From Bacteroidota bacterium (GTDB lineage: Bacteria; Bacteroidota; Bacteroidia; Bacteroidales; VadinHA17): 64,000 nt of DNA. Each line of letters opens with the position of its first letter. The stretch's first letter is position 1. The translations under genes and the position numbers were made by a program. Positions 1 to 7,048 of the stretch are shown piece after piece. Below the pieces are notes generated by a model that saw only the letters and a program-made list of their open reading frames with translations, did not search any database and was not told the DNA's origin. The stretch lies in assembly GCA_022561875.1 (NCBI GenBank), contig JADFQJ010000012.1:1-64000 (forward strand), in the 5' to 3' direction.

Positions 1-132
1 AGTTCCTGTGCTACTTTCGCCATAATACGTCTGACACACCAAAGGGGAGTCTGCCCCTCCTTTGTACTCCATGGTGCGTTTGGTTTCATTGTTTCCCGCT
101 GGCCAGTCAGGATTAGCTATTATTTCATCGAT

Positions 133-423
133 TCAATTACAATTTTGATCAAACAACCGTAGTGTCTCATCGGTATTTTTTAGACTTCCAATATAAATCT
201 TATCTGCTGCAACTTCAGGTACGGTTGTATCATCACTGCGCTCTAAAAGATAAAATATTACGTTTTCTATTTCCGCATTTTTTAAACCAACGGTGCTTAC
301 CTTGTACTTGTCTTTTAAAAACCGTATCTGACGGTTAACCCTCGAATCATTTTTCTGGTCTGTATAACTAATTATTAATATTTTTTTAATTGGAATTCTT
401 CTTTTAATTGACCACCATAATAA
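133..423 (-). pseudogene. N-terminal fragment of a glycosyltransferase, truncated
   Basis: Directly after the stop codon of the upstream toxin gene the minus strand stays open and encodes a peptide containing KKILIISYTD, then NDSRVNRQIRFLKDKY and STVG. This resembles the first beta strand and helix of GT-B glycosyltransferases (GT4 type), where a bacterial sugar transferase usually begins. No ATG precedes the motif; the codon before KKI is ATT. The frame ends at a TGA at 133-135, then stays open to the window edge with residues I do not recognise. No sugar-nucleotide binding half is present. I infer a decayed or recombined gene fragment. The family assignment rests only on the N-terminal pattern. 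Confidence 0.5.
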
Positions 424-759
424 TCAGTTATTATAATCAGTTATTTCAATTATTTCTACAGTTTTAATTTCGATTAATACTTGTTTTCCATGTTCATCAG
501 TCGGTACGGGCTTTTCGGCAGGTTCAAATATTAATCTATTTGGGTGGTCTAAATCGCATGCCCATTGCTCTTTTCTGTTTTCTTTTAGCTGGTGAAAGCG
601 ACCCGGCAAATATTCTAAATCAGCAAAACTTTCAGAATCAGCCATATCTTCTAATCGCTGCTGGTACAGCCTTGCTCTTTTTGCACCCATTTTTCTGACA
701 GCCAAACTATTATCGTTGGCGTATTTTTTCAATTTCTTATCTGCAAAAGTAATAATCAT
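424..759 (-). CDS. RelE/HigB-type toxin (orphan)
   Basis: The 111-residue protein has the pattern of plasmid-maintenance killer proteins of the HigB/RelE superfamily: an N-terminal basic helix region (FADKKLKKYANDN, then RKMGAKRARLYQQRL), the conserved LPGRFHQLKENRKEQWACDL block, the HPNRLIFEP strand, and a C-terminal VEIIEITDY strand. Such toxins act as ribosome-dependent mRNA endonucleases in the cytoplasm. In this subfamily an HTH antitoxin (HigA type) normally follows immediately on the same strand. Here the following bases encode a glycosyltransferase fragment, so the antitoxin is missing from the visible sequence. Either the toxin is inactive, its antitoxin lies elsewhere, or the locus is a recombination junction. 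Confidence 0.75.
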   Translation of the reverse strand: MIITFADKKLKKYANDNSLAVRKMGAKRARLYQQRLEDMADSESFADLEYLPGRFHQLKENRKEQWACDLDHPNRLIFEPAEKPVPTDEHGKQVLIEIKTVEIIEITDYNN

Positions 760-1196
760 TTTTCAATTATAAAAATATAATTAACACTTACTGTTAATTA
801 TTCTATTGAAAGGTTTTGTTTGTGTCCTTATTTTACATTCAATATTGGATAACTATTTTTTTACCATTTCACACTTTTTTATTAAATCGTACAATGTCTT
901 ATGCCTTGTTGCTAAACGTTGTAGATGTGTGAACTTACATATTATCTATATATCGACTTGTTTTAACTACATATATATCTTAAAATAGGGTGTGTATGTG
1001 TACTTTTAATCAGAAATATGATGTGTAATATGAATTATTTAGATTTAGAATGTACAAGTTACAAACATTTTGGTAACTAAAGCATAATAAAATGAGAATA
1101 TCCCTGAGAGACATTCCGTTTATCGAACTGTAATACCGGGAACAATTCACTTGCTATGCTTTTTCAGGAGTTTTTTCATTAGTGAGGAAGCCGCTT
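760..1196. other. Non-coding stretch, no gene seen
   Basis: This A+T-rich stretch lies upstream of the toxin gene and before the REP-like structure. The only open frame, on the plus strand at about 806-988, is cysteine- and tyrosine-rich, matches no family I know and has no promoter. I see no RNA gene or terminator with a clear stem and U-tract. Confidence 0.4.
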
Positions 1197-1370
1197 GGAT
1201 TGCCGTCTGCTTTAGCTGACGGATTATGGATATAATTATCTCATTAGGGCTTTAGCCCATATTGTTTAAAAGCCAGTGAAAAAACAGCCAGAGAAAAGAG
1301 TGAATTATAAAGGGCTAAAGCCCGGTATTATTTGTGCATTATGGCCGTCAGCTAAAGCAGACGGCAATCC
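1197..1370. repeat. Nested REP/BIME-like inverted repeat
   Basis: A 26-bp sequence at 1197-1222 (containing GCCGTCTGCTTTAGCTGACG) is present as an exact inverted copy at 1345-1370. Each arm is itself an imperfect palindrome. Nested inside is a second exact inverted pair, GGGCTTTAGCCC at 1247-1258 and its complement at 1312-1323, each also a small palindrome. The arrangement of paired palindromic units in inverse orientation is that of a bacterial interspersed mosaic element. Such elements are mobilised by REP-associated tyrosine transposases in other bacteria; no such transposase is in this window. No coding function is visible between the arms. Confidence 0.75.
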
Positions 1371-1413
1371 ATTATAATGGCTATAAAATATAATAAGCAG
1401 GTAATTGGCAGGC

Positions 1414-1427
1414 GGGGTTCGATTCCC
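1414..1427 (+). other. tRNA T-arm-like scrap
   Basis: GGGGTTCGATTCCC here matches the T-stem/loop of tRNA genes and is an inverted copy of the same segment in tRNA-Glu about 70 bp away. No D-arm, anticodon arm or acceptor stem can be folded around it. It may be a leftover tRNA 3' fragment from integration or recombination at the tRNA locus. Confidence 0.4.
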
Positions 1428-1445
1428 TTAACAAAAGTTGGTATT

Positions 1446-1479
1446 AAAAAAAACCCACCTTCGCTGAAGCTTCGGTGGG
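1446..1479 (-). terminator. Intrinsic terminator of tRNA-Glu
   Basis: On the minus strand, CCCACC and GGTGGG (1474-1479 with 1454-1459) form a G+C-rich stem followed by eight T residues (1453 to 1446). It begins about 6 nt after the tRNA 3' end, the expected place for a Rho-independent terminator of this single-tRNA transcript. Confidence 0.75.
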
Positions 1480-1484
1480 CGCTG

Positions 1485-1556
1485 TAGTCCGTAGGGGAAT
1501 CGAACCCCTGTTACCAGGATGAAAACCTGGCGTCCTAACCCCTAGACGAACGGACC
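1485..1556 (-). tRNA. tRNA-Glu (anticodon TTC)
   Basis: Read on the minus strand the sequence folds as a cloverleaf. The acceptor stem starts GGTCCGT and closes with ACGGACT. The D-arm region is TCTAGGGGTTAGGA. The anticodon stem is CCAGG/CCTGG around the loop TTTTCAT, giving anticodon TTC (Glu). The T-arm is AGGGGTTCGATTCCCCT. The gene does not encode CCA. Base pair 1-72 is G-T. It is a stand-alone tRNA with its own promoter and terminator. Confidence 0.93.
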
Positions 1557-1583
1557 TGATGAACTTTAAAAAAGTTCGGTTTG

Positions 1584-1613
1584 CAAAGGTATTATTATTA
1601 TTTTTTCCGGCAA
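1584..1613 (-). promoter_or_regulatory. Promoter of tRNA-Glu
   Basis: The minus strand has TACCTTTG (1584-1591), matching the Bacteroidota -7 box TAnnTTTG, and a TTG at 1611-1613 placed 19 nt upstream. Transcription would start about 20 nt before the tRNA. Confidence 0.6.
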
Positions 1614-1626
1614 CAAAAATTATCGG

Positions 1627-1634
1627 TAACTTTG
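1627..1634 (+). promoter_or_regulatory. -7 box for the small-membrane-protein/mutL transcript
   Basis: TAACTTTG at 1627-1634 fits the Bacteroidota -7 consensus and lies 21 nt before the ATG at 1656. It is divergent from, and almost back-to-back with, the tRNA-Glu promoter. It also argues against starting the downstream gene at the upstream ATG at 1581. The -33 element is weak. Confidence 0.45.
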
Positions 1635-1655
1635 CCTAAAATTATAATAATCAAA

Positions 1656-1937
1656 ATGGCTCTTCCAAGTTTTTTCAAAACATATAAACCTAAGGAATTC
1701 AACTATATTCCGCGATATTATGATCCACGGAAAGAGGAGTTGGAGGAGCGGGTCAGAAGAATTGAGCGGGAGATGGGAGATGATAAGGTAGAGGCTTACC
1801 GTCCAACCATCAGGAGAGGACAGATGAGAAATTATTTCAGAAGGAGGGAAAGAAAGGTCCAAAAACGATCGAATCTCCGGCTGATCATTATCCTCCTGGT
1901 ACTCTTTTTTATTGCTTATTTGTTTTTCTACTATTAA
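1656..1937 (+). CDS. Small conserved membrane protein upstream of mutL
   Basis: This 93-residue protein has a polar, basic body (MALPSFFKTYKPKEFNY..., then an acidic/basic helix with EELEERVRRIEREMG) and one C-terminal transmembrane helix (LRLIIILLVLFFIAYLFFYY). It resembles a small protein commonly found next to mutL in Bacteroidota, whose function is unknown to me. The ATG at 1656 is preferred over 1581 because the promoter boxes lie between them and homologues begin near MALPSFF. It is followed by mutL after 15 nt and is likely co-transcribed. I expect a C-tail-anchored inner-membrane protein with its charged part in the cytoplasm. Confidence 0.7.
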   Translation: MALPSFFKTYKPKEFNYIPRYYDPRKEELEERVRRIEREMGDDKVEAYRPTIRRGQMRNYFRRRERKVQKRSNLRLIIILLVLFFIAYLFFYY

Positions 1938-1952
1938 TATTCCGGAAAATTA

Positions 1953-3794
1953 ATGCACGATCTTATACATTTATTACCCGATTCAGTTGCTAATCAGATA
2001 GCTGCCGGAGAAGTGATCCAGCGCCCTGCTTCGTTGGTTAAGGAACTGGTTGAAAACGCAGTAGATTCCGGCAGCACCGAGATTAAGATCATTATTAAAA
2101 ATGCCGGCAAAACACTTGTGCAGGTTATTGATAATGGTTGTGGTATGTCGGAAACGGATGCCAGGATGGCATTTGAACGCCATGCAACATCCAAGATCAG
2201 TAAAGCGGATGATCTGTTTGAGATCAGGACATTGGGTTTCCGTGGTGAAGCCCTTGCTTCCATCGGTGCGGTATCCCAGGTTGAGTTGAAAACCAGGAGG
2301 AAAGAGGATGACCTGGGAACGCTTCTCCGTATTAACGGTACAAAAGTTGAAACACAGGAGCCGACAAGCTGTTCTGCAGGTAGTAACTTTGCAATAAAGA
2401 ACCTGTTTTATAATATTCCTGCCAGGCGTAGATTTCTCAAATCGAACCAGACCGAGCTTAAGCATATCATTGTTGATTTTCAACGAGTAGCCCTTTCACA
2501 TCCGGATATCAAGTTTATTATGCATCATAACGGTTATGAGATTTATCATCTTCTGCCCGGGAATCTCAGGCAAAGGATCGTTAGTGTTTTCAGCCGGTCG
2601 ATTGATCAGAATCTTATTCCCCTGGAGACGGAAACAAATATTGTTGAAATAACCGGGTTTGTTGGCAAACCGGAAAATGCAAAGAAAACTTTCGGAGAGC
2701 AGTTTTTTTTCATCAACAAGCGTTTTATGCGACATCCCTATTTCCACCGGGCGGTTATGGATGCATATGAGGGAATCCTGCCTCCTGAAACCTTTCCTTC
2801 ATATTTTATTTTCATGTCTGCCAATCCCCGGACAATAGATATAAATATCCATCCGACTAAAACTGAGATCAAATTTGAAGATGAACGATCGGTTTGGCAA
2901 ATATTGCATGCATCGATCAAAGAGACATTGGGTAAGTTTAATATTATCCCATCTCTGGATTTTAATACCGAAGGTTCAATTAATATTCCTGTCAGAAAAA
3001 AGGATGGAGAAATTATTCCGCCATTCATAAAGACCGACCCGGCATTCAACCCTTTTGAGAGAGAAGGCAGGGGGTTTGGGAGTACATCAATGGGCAGTTA
3101 TAAGGCGAAACAAGATGTACGTAACTGGGAAAAGTTATATTCCGGATTGGAGAAAAATGATAAAGGAAAAGATTGGAGGGGTTTTTCTGCAGATAATGAT
3201 CAGCAAACAATTGTGAGAAACCAGGGCATTCCCGAACAGGTTTTTTTCCAGGTAAAGAAAAAATATATTTTATGCACAGTTAAGTCGGGGCTAATGGTGA
3301 TTGATCAGAAAAGAGCTCATGAAAGGATATTATATGAAAATTACCTGCATTCGCTTAAAAATGAATTAGGTAATGCCCAGAAAGAACTTTTCCCTCAAAC
3401 AATAGAGATTGAGTCATCCGATTGGGCGCTTATTGAAGAGATTCTGGATGATCTGAACCGGCTTGGATTTGATATACGGAAGCTGGGAAATAATTCACTG
3501 ATAGTTAACGGATTGCCTTCATATACGGGCAGTGACGATCCGCAAGAGATCATTGAAATTTTCCTTGAAGATTATAAAAGCACGGAGAAAGATATTGAAA
3601 CAGGAGTGAAGGAAAAGATTGCCAGATCAATGGCACGTGCTTCAGCTATTCCTTATGGCAAACAACTTTCTATTGAAGAAATGAGAGAACTGATAGATTC
3701 TTTGTTCGCCACCAAATCACCAAACTATTCACCTACAGGTAAAACAGTGATCTATCTGATGCCTCTTGAAGAATTGGAGAAACGGTTTAAATGA
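1953..3794 (+). CDS. mutL: DNA mismatch repair protein MutL
   Basis: The 613-residue protein has the full MutL GHKL ATPase head. IAAGEVIQRPASLVKELVENAVDSG supplies the metal-binding Glu/Asn box, DNGCGM is motif II, and FRGEAL plus GT(K/R)V-type turns follow. The C-terminal dimerisation domain occupies about residues 430-613. MutL couples MutS mismatch recognition to strand removal. The usual endonuclease motif DQHAxxE is altered here to DQKRAHERILYE (from D451), with Lys in place of the metal-binding His. The C-terminal SPNYSPTGKTVI also differs from the canonical Cys/His box. The gene follows the small membrane protein by 15 nt and ends directly at a tandem repeat. Confidence 0.95.
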   Translation: MHDLIHLLPDSVANQIAAGEVIQRPASLVKELVENAVDSGSTEIKIIIKNAGKTLVQVIDNGCGMSETDARMAFERHATSKISKADDLFEIRTLGFRGEALASIGAVSQVELKTRRKEDDLGTLLRINGTKVETQEPTSCSAGSNFAIKNLFYNIPARRRFLKSNQTELKHIIVDFQRVALSHPDIKFIMHHNGYEIYHLLPGNLRQRIVSVFSRSIDQNLIPLETETNIVEITGFVGKPENAKKTFGEQFFFINKRFMRHPYFHRAVMDAYEGILPPETFPSYFIFMSANPRTIDINIHPTKTEIKFEDERSVWQILHASIKETLGKFNIIPSLDFNTEGSINIPVRKKDGEIIPPFIKTDPAFNPFEREGRGFGSTSMGSYKAKQDVRNWEKLYSGLEKNDKGKDWRGFSADNDQQTIVRNQGIPEQVFFQVKKKYILCTVKSGLMVIDQKRAHERILYENYLHSLKNELGNAQKELFPQTIEIESSDWALIEEILDDLNRLGFDIRKLGNNSLIVNGLPSYTGSDDPQEIIEIFLEDYKSTEKDIETGVKEKIARSMARASAIPYGKQLSIEEMRELIDSLFATKSPNYSPTGKTVIYLMPLEELEKRFK

Positions 3795-3796
3795 TT

Positions 3797-3886
3797 AGTT
3801 GGCAGTTGGCAAAAGGCAGTTGGCAATAAAAGACAAAAGACAGTTGGCAAAGGGCAGTTGGCAATAAAAGACAAAAGGCAGTTGGC
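3797..3886. repeat. Heptad-type tandem repeat behind mutL
   Basis: Two bases after the mutL stop codon the unit AGTTGGC begins at 3797 and recurs at 3804 and 3818, with AAAAGGC filling 3811. The pattern then recurs less regularly at 3842, 3856 and 3880, interleaved with AATAAAAGACAAAAG. The first four units keep an exact 7-nt phase. Confidence 0.75.
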
Positions 3887-4046
3887 AAACTGAAGGTCAG
3901 GTTACATATGGATATTCGGCTTACACGTAACAAATTAACCAATCAACCAATTACCTGACATTCTGTCCCGGTACGATTATAAAAACAGATTTTTTATCTT
4001 TGGCCCGGCTATTGAAGAATAAAAAATTCAAAACTGATCAAGAGAA

Positions 4047-4793
4047 ATGTATAATTTTGGATCTTCAGGAATAAAAAATATACCACCGGTAGTTAAGAAT
4101 CTTATTCTGCTGAACGTGGTCCTTCTGCTGGTTGATTTTGTGGTTGGATCTACTGTAAGGGTGAATCTGTCTCAGGTTCTGGGAATGTATTATTTTGAAT
4201 CGGAATCCTTCAGACCTTACCAGTTTATTACACATATGTTCATGCACGGTAGCATAACGCATTTGTTTTTCAATATGTTTGCTTTATGGATGTTCGGACG
4301 TGTTCTGGAGGGAGTGTGGGGCTCGAAACGGTTTTTTATATATTATTTTGTTACCGGATTAGGCGCTGCAGCCCTGCATACTTTTGTTCATTGGATCGAG
4401 ATATCCTCTTTAAGAACACAAATGACCCCGGAACAAATTCAGTTTGTTTACCAGGAGGGTGCCCGGGCTTTTGAACAGGGAAAGAATTTCATTAACCCTT
4501 TAGCGGGGAAAATGAATATAATATTAAACACTCCTACGGTTGGAGCTTCAGGAGCTGTGTTTGGTGTTTTACTGGGTTTTGGTATGTTATTTCCGAATAC
4601 ACGTCTGATGTTATTGTTTCCTCCTATACCTATCAAAGCGAAATATCTCGTTATAGGATATGGAGTCCTTGAAATATATCTGGCATTCTCACAGCCCGGA
4701 AGTAACATTGCCCACTTTGCACACATTGGTGGTATGTTGTTCGGGTTCATCCTGATTAAGTACTGGCAAAAGAACAGGAAAACATTTTATTAA
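4047..4793 (+). CDS. Rhomboid family intramembrane serine protease
   Basis: This is a 248-residue polytopic membrane protein with the rhomboid signature. HGSITHLFFNMFALWMFG lies in the second core helix, the catalytic serine is in GASGAVFG (Ser168), and the catalytic His226 is in FAHIGGMLFG. Rhomboids cleave single-pass membrane proteins within the bilayer; the substrate cannot be read from the sequence. A loop insertion between helices, around residues 118-150 (SLRTQMTPEQIQFVYQEG), is longer than in minimal rhomboids. A second rhomboid gene follows 16 nt later on the same strand, so the two are probably co-transcribed. Confidence 0.9.
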   Translation: MYNFGSSGIKNIPPVVKNLILLNVVLLLVDFVVGSTVRVNLSQVLGMYYFESESFRPYQFITHMFMHGSITHLFFNMFALWMFGRVLEGVWGSKRFFIYYFVTGLGAAALHTFVHWIEISSLRTQMTPEQIQFVYQEGARAFEQGKNFINPLAGKMNIILNTPTVGASGAVFGVLLGFGMLFPNTRLMLLFPPIPIKAKYLVIGYGVLEIYLAFSQPGSNIAHFAHIGGMLFGFILIKYWQKNRKTFY

Positions 4794-4809
4794 AAACGAA
4801 TAGGGAAGA

Positions 4810-5694
4810 ATGAATATAATCGATGAACTTAAGGATTCATTCAGGCAGGGAAGCATACTTACAAAATTCATTTACATCAATATCGGAGTTTTTGTAGCAG
4901 TGAAAATTGTGCAGATATTTCTGTATCTGTTCAATACTCCCGGCGACACAATGAATCTCCTCAAGTGGCTGGCTGTTTCGGCCGATCTGTCAGAGGTTAT
5001 AAAAAGGCCGTGGACAGTCGTTACATACATGTTTCTGCACGAAAATTTTATTCATATATTATTTAATCTGCTTTGGTTTTATTGGTTTGGAAGAATATTT
5101 CTCGAGTATTTTGAACAGAAAAAACTGGCAGGTGTTTATATTCTGGGTGGTCTGGCCGGTGCTGTTTTATATATATTGTCATTCAATATTTTCCCTGTAT
5201 TTGGATCCATACTGCATAACTCACTGGCGCTGGGTGCTTCGGCCTCAGTAATGGCTATAGTTATAGCTGTATCTTTCTATGTTCCGGATCACACGGTTCA
5301 TATGATGTTTTTCGGTCAGATTAAGATAAAATACCTTGCCATTGCTGTTTTCTTGTTAACCTCAATATTTGATTTCTCGACTAATACAGGCGGGAAAATT
5401 GCACACATTGGCGGTGCATTGCTTGGATACCTGTTTACTTATCAATACAGAAATGGTAAGGATATTACCCGTGGAGTTAACCGGTTTACAGACGCTGTTG
5501 TTTCTTACTTCAAACCAAGGAAGAAAATGAAAGTGACATATAAGCGTCCTAAAACCGACATGGAATTTAACCGGGAAAGAGCTGAGAAACAAAAGGAAAT
5601 TGACGGGATACTTGATAAAATCTCAAAAGGCGGTTATGAAAGTCTTACAAAAAAGGAGAAAGAGATCCTGTTTAAAATGGGGAAGGGGAAATGA
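4810..5694 (+). CDS. Rhomboid family protease with C-terminal cytoplasmic tail
   Basis: The 294-residue protein has a rhomboid core with LHENFIHILFNLLWFYWFGRIF, the nucleophile motif GASASVMA (Ser144) and His199 in IAHIGGALLG. The motif is GxSA, where the consensus is GxSG. After the last helix comes a soluble tail with KRPKTDMEFNRERAEKQKEIDGILDKISKGGYESLTKKEKEIL, a helical module seen at the C-terminus of many Bacteroidota rhomboids (DUF6576-like). The catalytic Ser/His pair is intact, so activity is likely. It directly follows the first rhomboid gene, with AGGGAAG just before the ATG. Confidence 0.88.
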   Translation: MNIIDELKDSFRQGSILTKFIYINIGVFVAVKIVQIFLYLFNTPGDTMNLLKWLAVSADLSEVIKRPWTVVTYMFLHENFIHILFNLLWFYWFGRIFLEYFEQKKLAGVYILGGLAGAVLYILSFNIFPVFGSILHNSLALGASASVMAIVIAVSFYVPDHTVHMMFFGQIKIKYLAIAVFLLTSIFDFSTNTGGKIAHIGGALLGYLFTYQYRNGKDITRGVNRFTDAVVSYFKPRKKMKVTYKRPKTDMEFNRERAEKQKEIDGILDKISKGGYESLTKKEKEILFKMGKGK

Positions 5695-5905
5695 ATAGGT
5701 GTCGAACGGAATATGGAAGAATGGAAAAATGGGGCAATTGAACGCCGGATTATTCAGTATTCCCCTGTAGAAATACCTCCTACCCCCGGTGAAATATTTT
5801 CGTACCTCAAATTTCACCCCGACACGGTCATTCTTCCCTGCGGGGCAGGCAAGGCAGGCATCATTCCAATGTTCCGAAATAACTACGTATTAATAACGTT
5901 ATTAT

Positions 5906-6856
5906 TTAAAAAGGAAGTTTCGTAAGATCAACATTTCCGCCGGAAAGAATAACCCCTACCTGTTTATTTGCAAATATTTCAGGATTTTCCATTACAGCGC
6001 CGAGAGCTACAGCCGATGAGGGTTCGATGATTATTTTCATCCTTTCCCATACCATTCGCATAGCATTAACAATGGTTTCTTCACGAACAGTGATAATATC
6101 GTCAACTTTTTCGCGGATAATAGTGAATGTCATCTCACTGAGGGAGGTCAGCAGTCCGTCGGCGATGGTATCCGGGTTCAATGAAGGCTGCAGTATCCCG
6201 GATTTAAACGAGCGGTAAGCATCGTCGGCTTTTTCCGGTTCTGCACCAATCACTTTTGTTTTGCTGTTACAGCTCTTAATCCAGGTAGATGTCCCGCTTA
6301 TCAATCCGCCGCCACCAACCGGTGCAATTACAATATCAAGGTATGGATAATCCTCAATAAATTCCTTTGCTGCAGTTCCCTGTCCGCTAATAACATGGAA
6401 GTTATCATAAGGATGTATAAATGTTGCCCCGGTATTTTTTACAATTTTTTCAAGCTCTGATTCTCTCGCTTCCAGCGTTGGTTTGCAATATGTTATTTTT
6501 GCCCGGTAACCTTTTACCGCTTTCTTTTTTATTTCAGGTGAGTTTTCAGGCATGACAATAAAGGATGGAATACCTCTTAATTTTGCTGCCAGTGCAAGAG
6601 CTGCAGCATGATTACCGGAAGAATGGGTAGCCACTCCGTTTTTTGCCTGTTCGTCTGATAAGGAAAAAACTGCATTGCAGGCGCCCCGAAACTTAAAAGC
6701 GCCTGCTTTCTGAAAATTTTCACATTTAAAAAATAGTTTAGAATTTAAAAGGGTATTAATACTTTTTGATGTAAGCACCGGTGTTTTGTGGATATAAGTT
6801 CCGATATGCTTGTGAGCTTCAATAATATCTTCGAACCGTGGGATTTTTTGATTCAT
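5906..6856 (-). CDS. Threonine/serine dehydratase-like PLP enzyme
   Basis: This 316-residue fold-type II PLP enzyme carries the Schiff-base lysine in KAGAFKFRGACNAV, the substrate/phosphate segment SSGNHAAALALAA, the glycine loop APVGGGGLISG and the C-terminal LSGGNVD strand. It would deaminate threonine to 2-oxobutyrate or serine to pyruvate; close relatives are serine racemases. It lacks the C-terminal ACT-like regulatory domain of feedback-inhibited biosynthetic IlvA. It sits downstream of the ilv-leu-glt block but is separated by about 190 bp containing repeats, so it may be transcribed separately. Substrate choice cannot be settled from sequence. Confidence 0.85.
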   Translation of the reverse strand: MNQKIPRFEDIIEAHKHIGTYIHKTPVLTSKSINTLLNSKLFFKCENFQKAGAFKFRGACNAVFSLSDEQAKNGVATHSSGNHAAALALAAKLRGIPSFIVMPENSPEIKKKAVKGYRAKITYCKPTLEARESELEKIVKNTGATFIHPYDNFHVISGQGTAAKEFIEDYPYLDIVIAPVGGGGLISGTSTWIKSCNSKTKVIGAEPEKADDAYRSFKSGILQPSLNPDTIADGLLTSLSEMTFTIIREKVDDIITVREETIVNAMRMVWERMKIIIEPSSAVALGAVMENPEIFANKQVGVILSGGNVDLTKLPF

Positions 6857-6919
6857 AAATGTTACAAAGTTGCAATGTAAGTTACCATTTAATAGGACAT
6901 AGTTTCACAAATTTACCCT

Positions 6920-7042
6920 AAACGATCTGAAGAAATCGGACGATTACTTAATCACATTCCCGATAAATCGGGACTGAAAAGTATAAATAGCCCGGTCTTC
7001 AGATTGCCGACTGCCGACTGCCGACTGAAGATTGCCGACTGC
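6920..7042 (+). repeat. Partial copy (right half) of a dispersed element with four-helix-bundle-like ORF
   Basis: From 6920 the sequence is almost identical for about 120 bp to 46976-47096. It encodes the same KRSEEIGRLLNH peptide in the plus direction and includes the small palindrome TCCCGATAAATCGGGA. The two copies differ by a point change and by one unit of the terminal heptad array (three units here, two at 47 kb). The left half of the element and the ORF start are absent here. Confidence 0.8.
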
Positions 7043-7048
7043 GAGTCA
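7007..7048. repeat. Heptad tandem repeat including the gltD stop codon
   Basis: CCGACTG occurs at 7007, 7014, 7021 and 7035, with AAGATTG at 7028, all in exact 7-nt phase. The next heptad (7042-7048, CGAGTCA) holds the complement of the gltD TGA stop at 7046-7048. Confidence 0.85.

Noticed and set aside
1-132. Continuation of the open minus-strand frame beyond the TGA at 133-135
   Set aside because: The frame is open to the edge, but the peptide matches nothing I recognise and the fragment is too short to call.
806-988. 60-residue open frame upstream of the REP-like repeat
   Set aside because: Composition is biased (Cys, Tyr, Ile), there is no promoter or family resemblance, and it overlaps plain A+T-rich DNA.
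1581-1655. Upstream ATG start for the small membrane protein
   Set aside because: It would place the promoter boxes inside the coding sequence and add a Tyr-rich segment without family support.
5713-5925. 70-residue open frame after the second rhomboid gene
   Set aside because: It overlaps the end of the dehydratase gene on the other strand, starts in repeat-like GGAAGAATGG sequence and has no recognisable domain.
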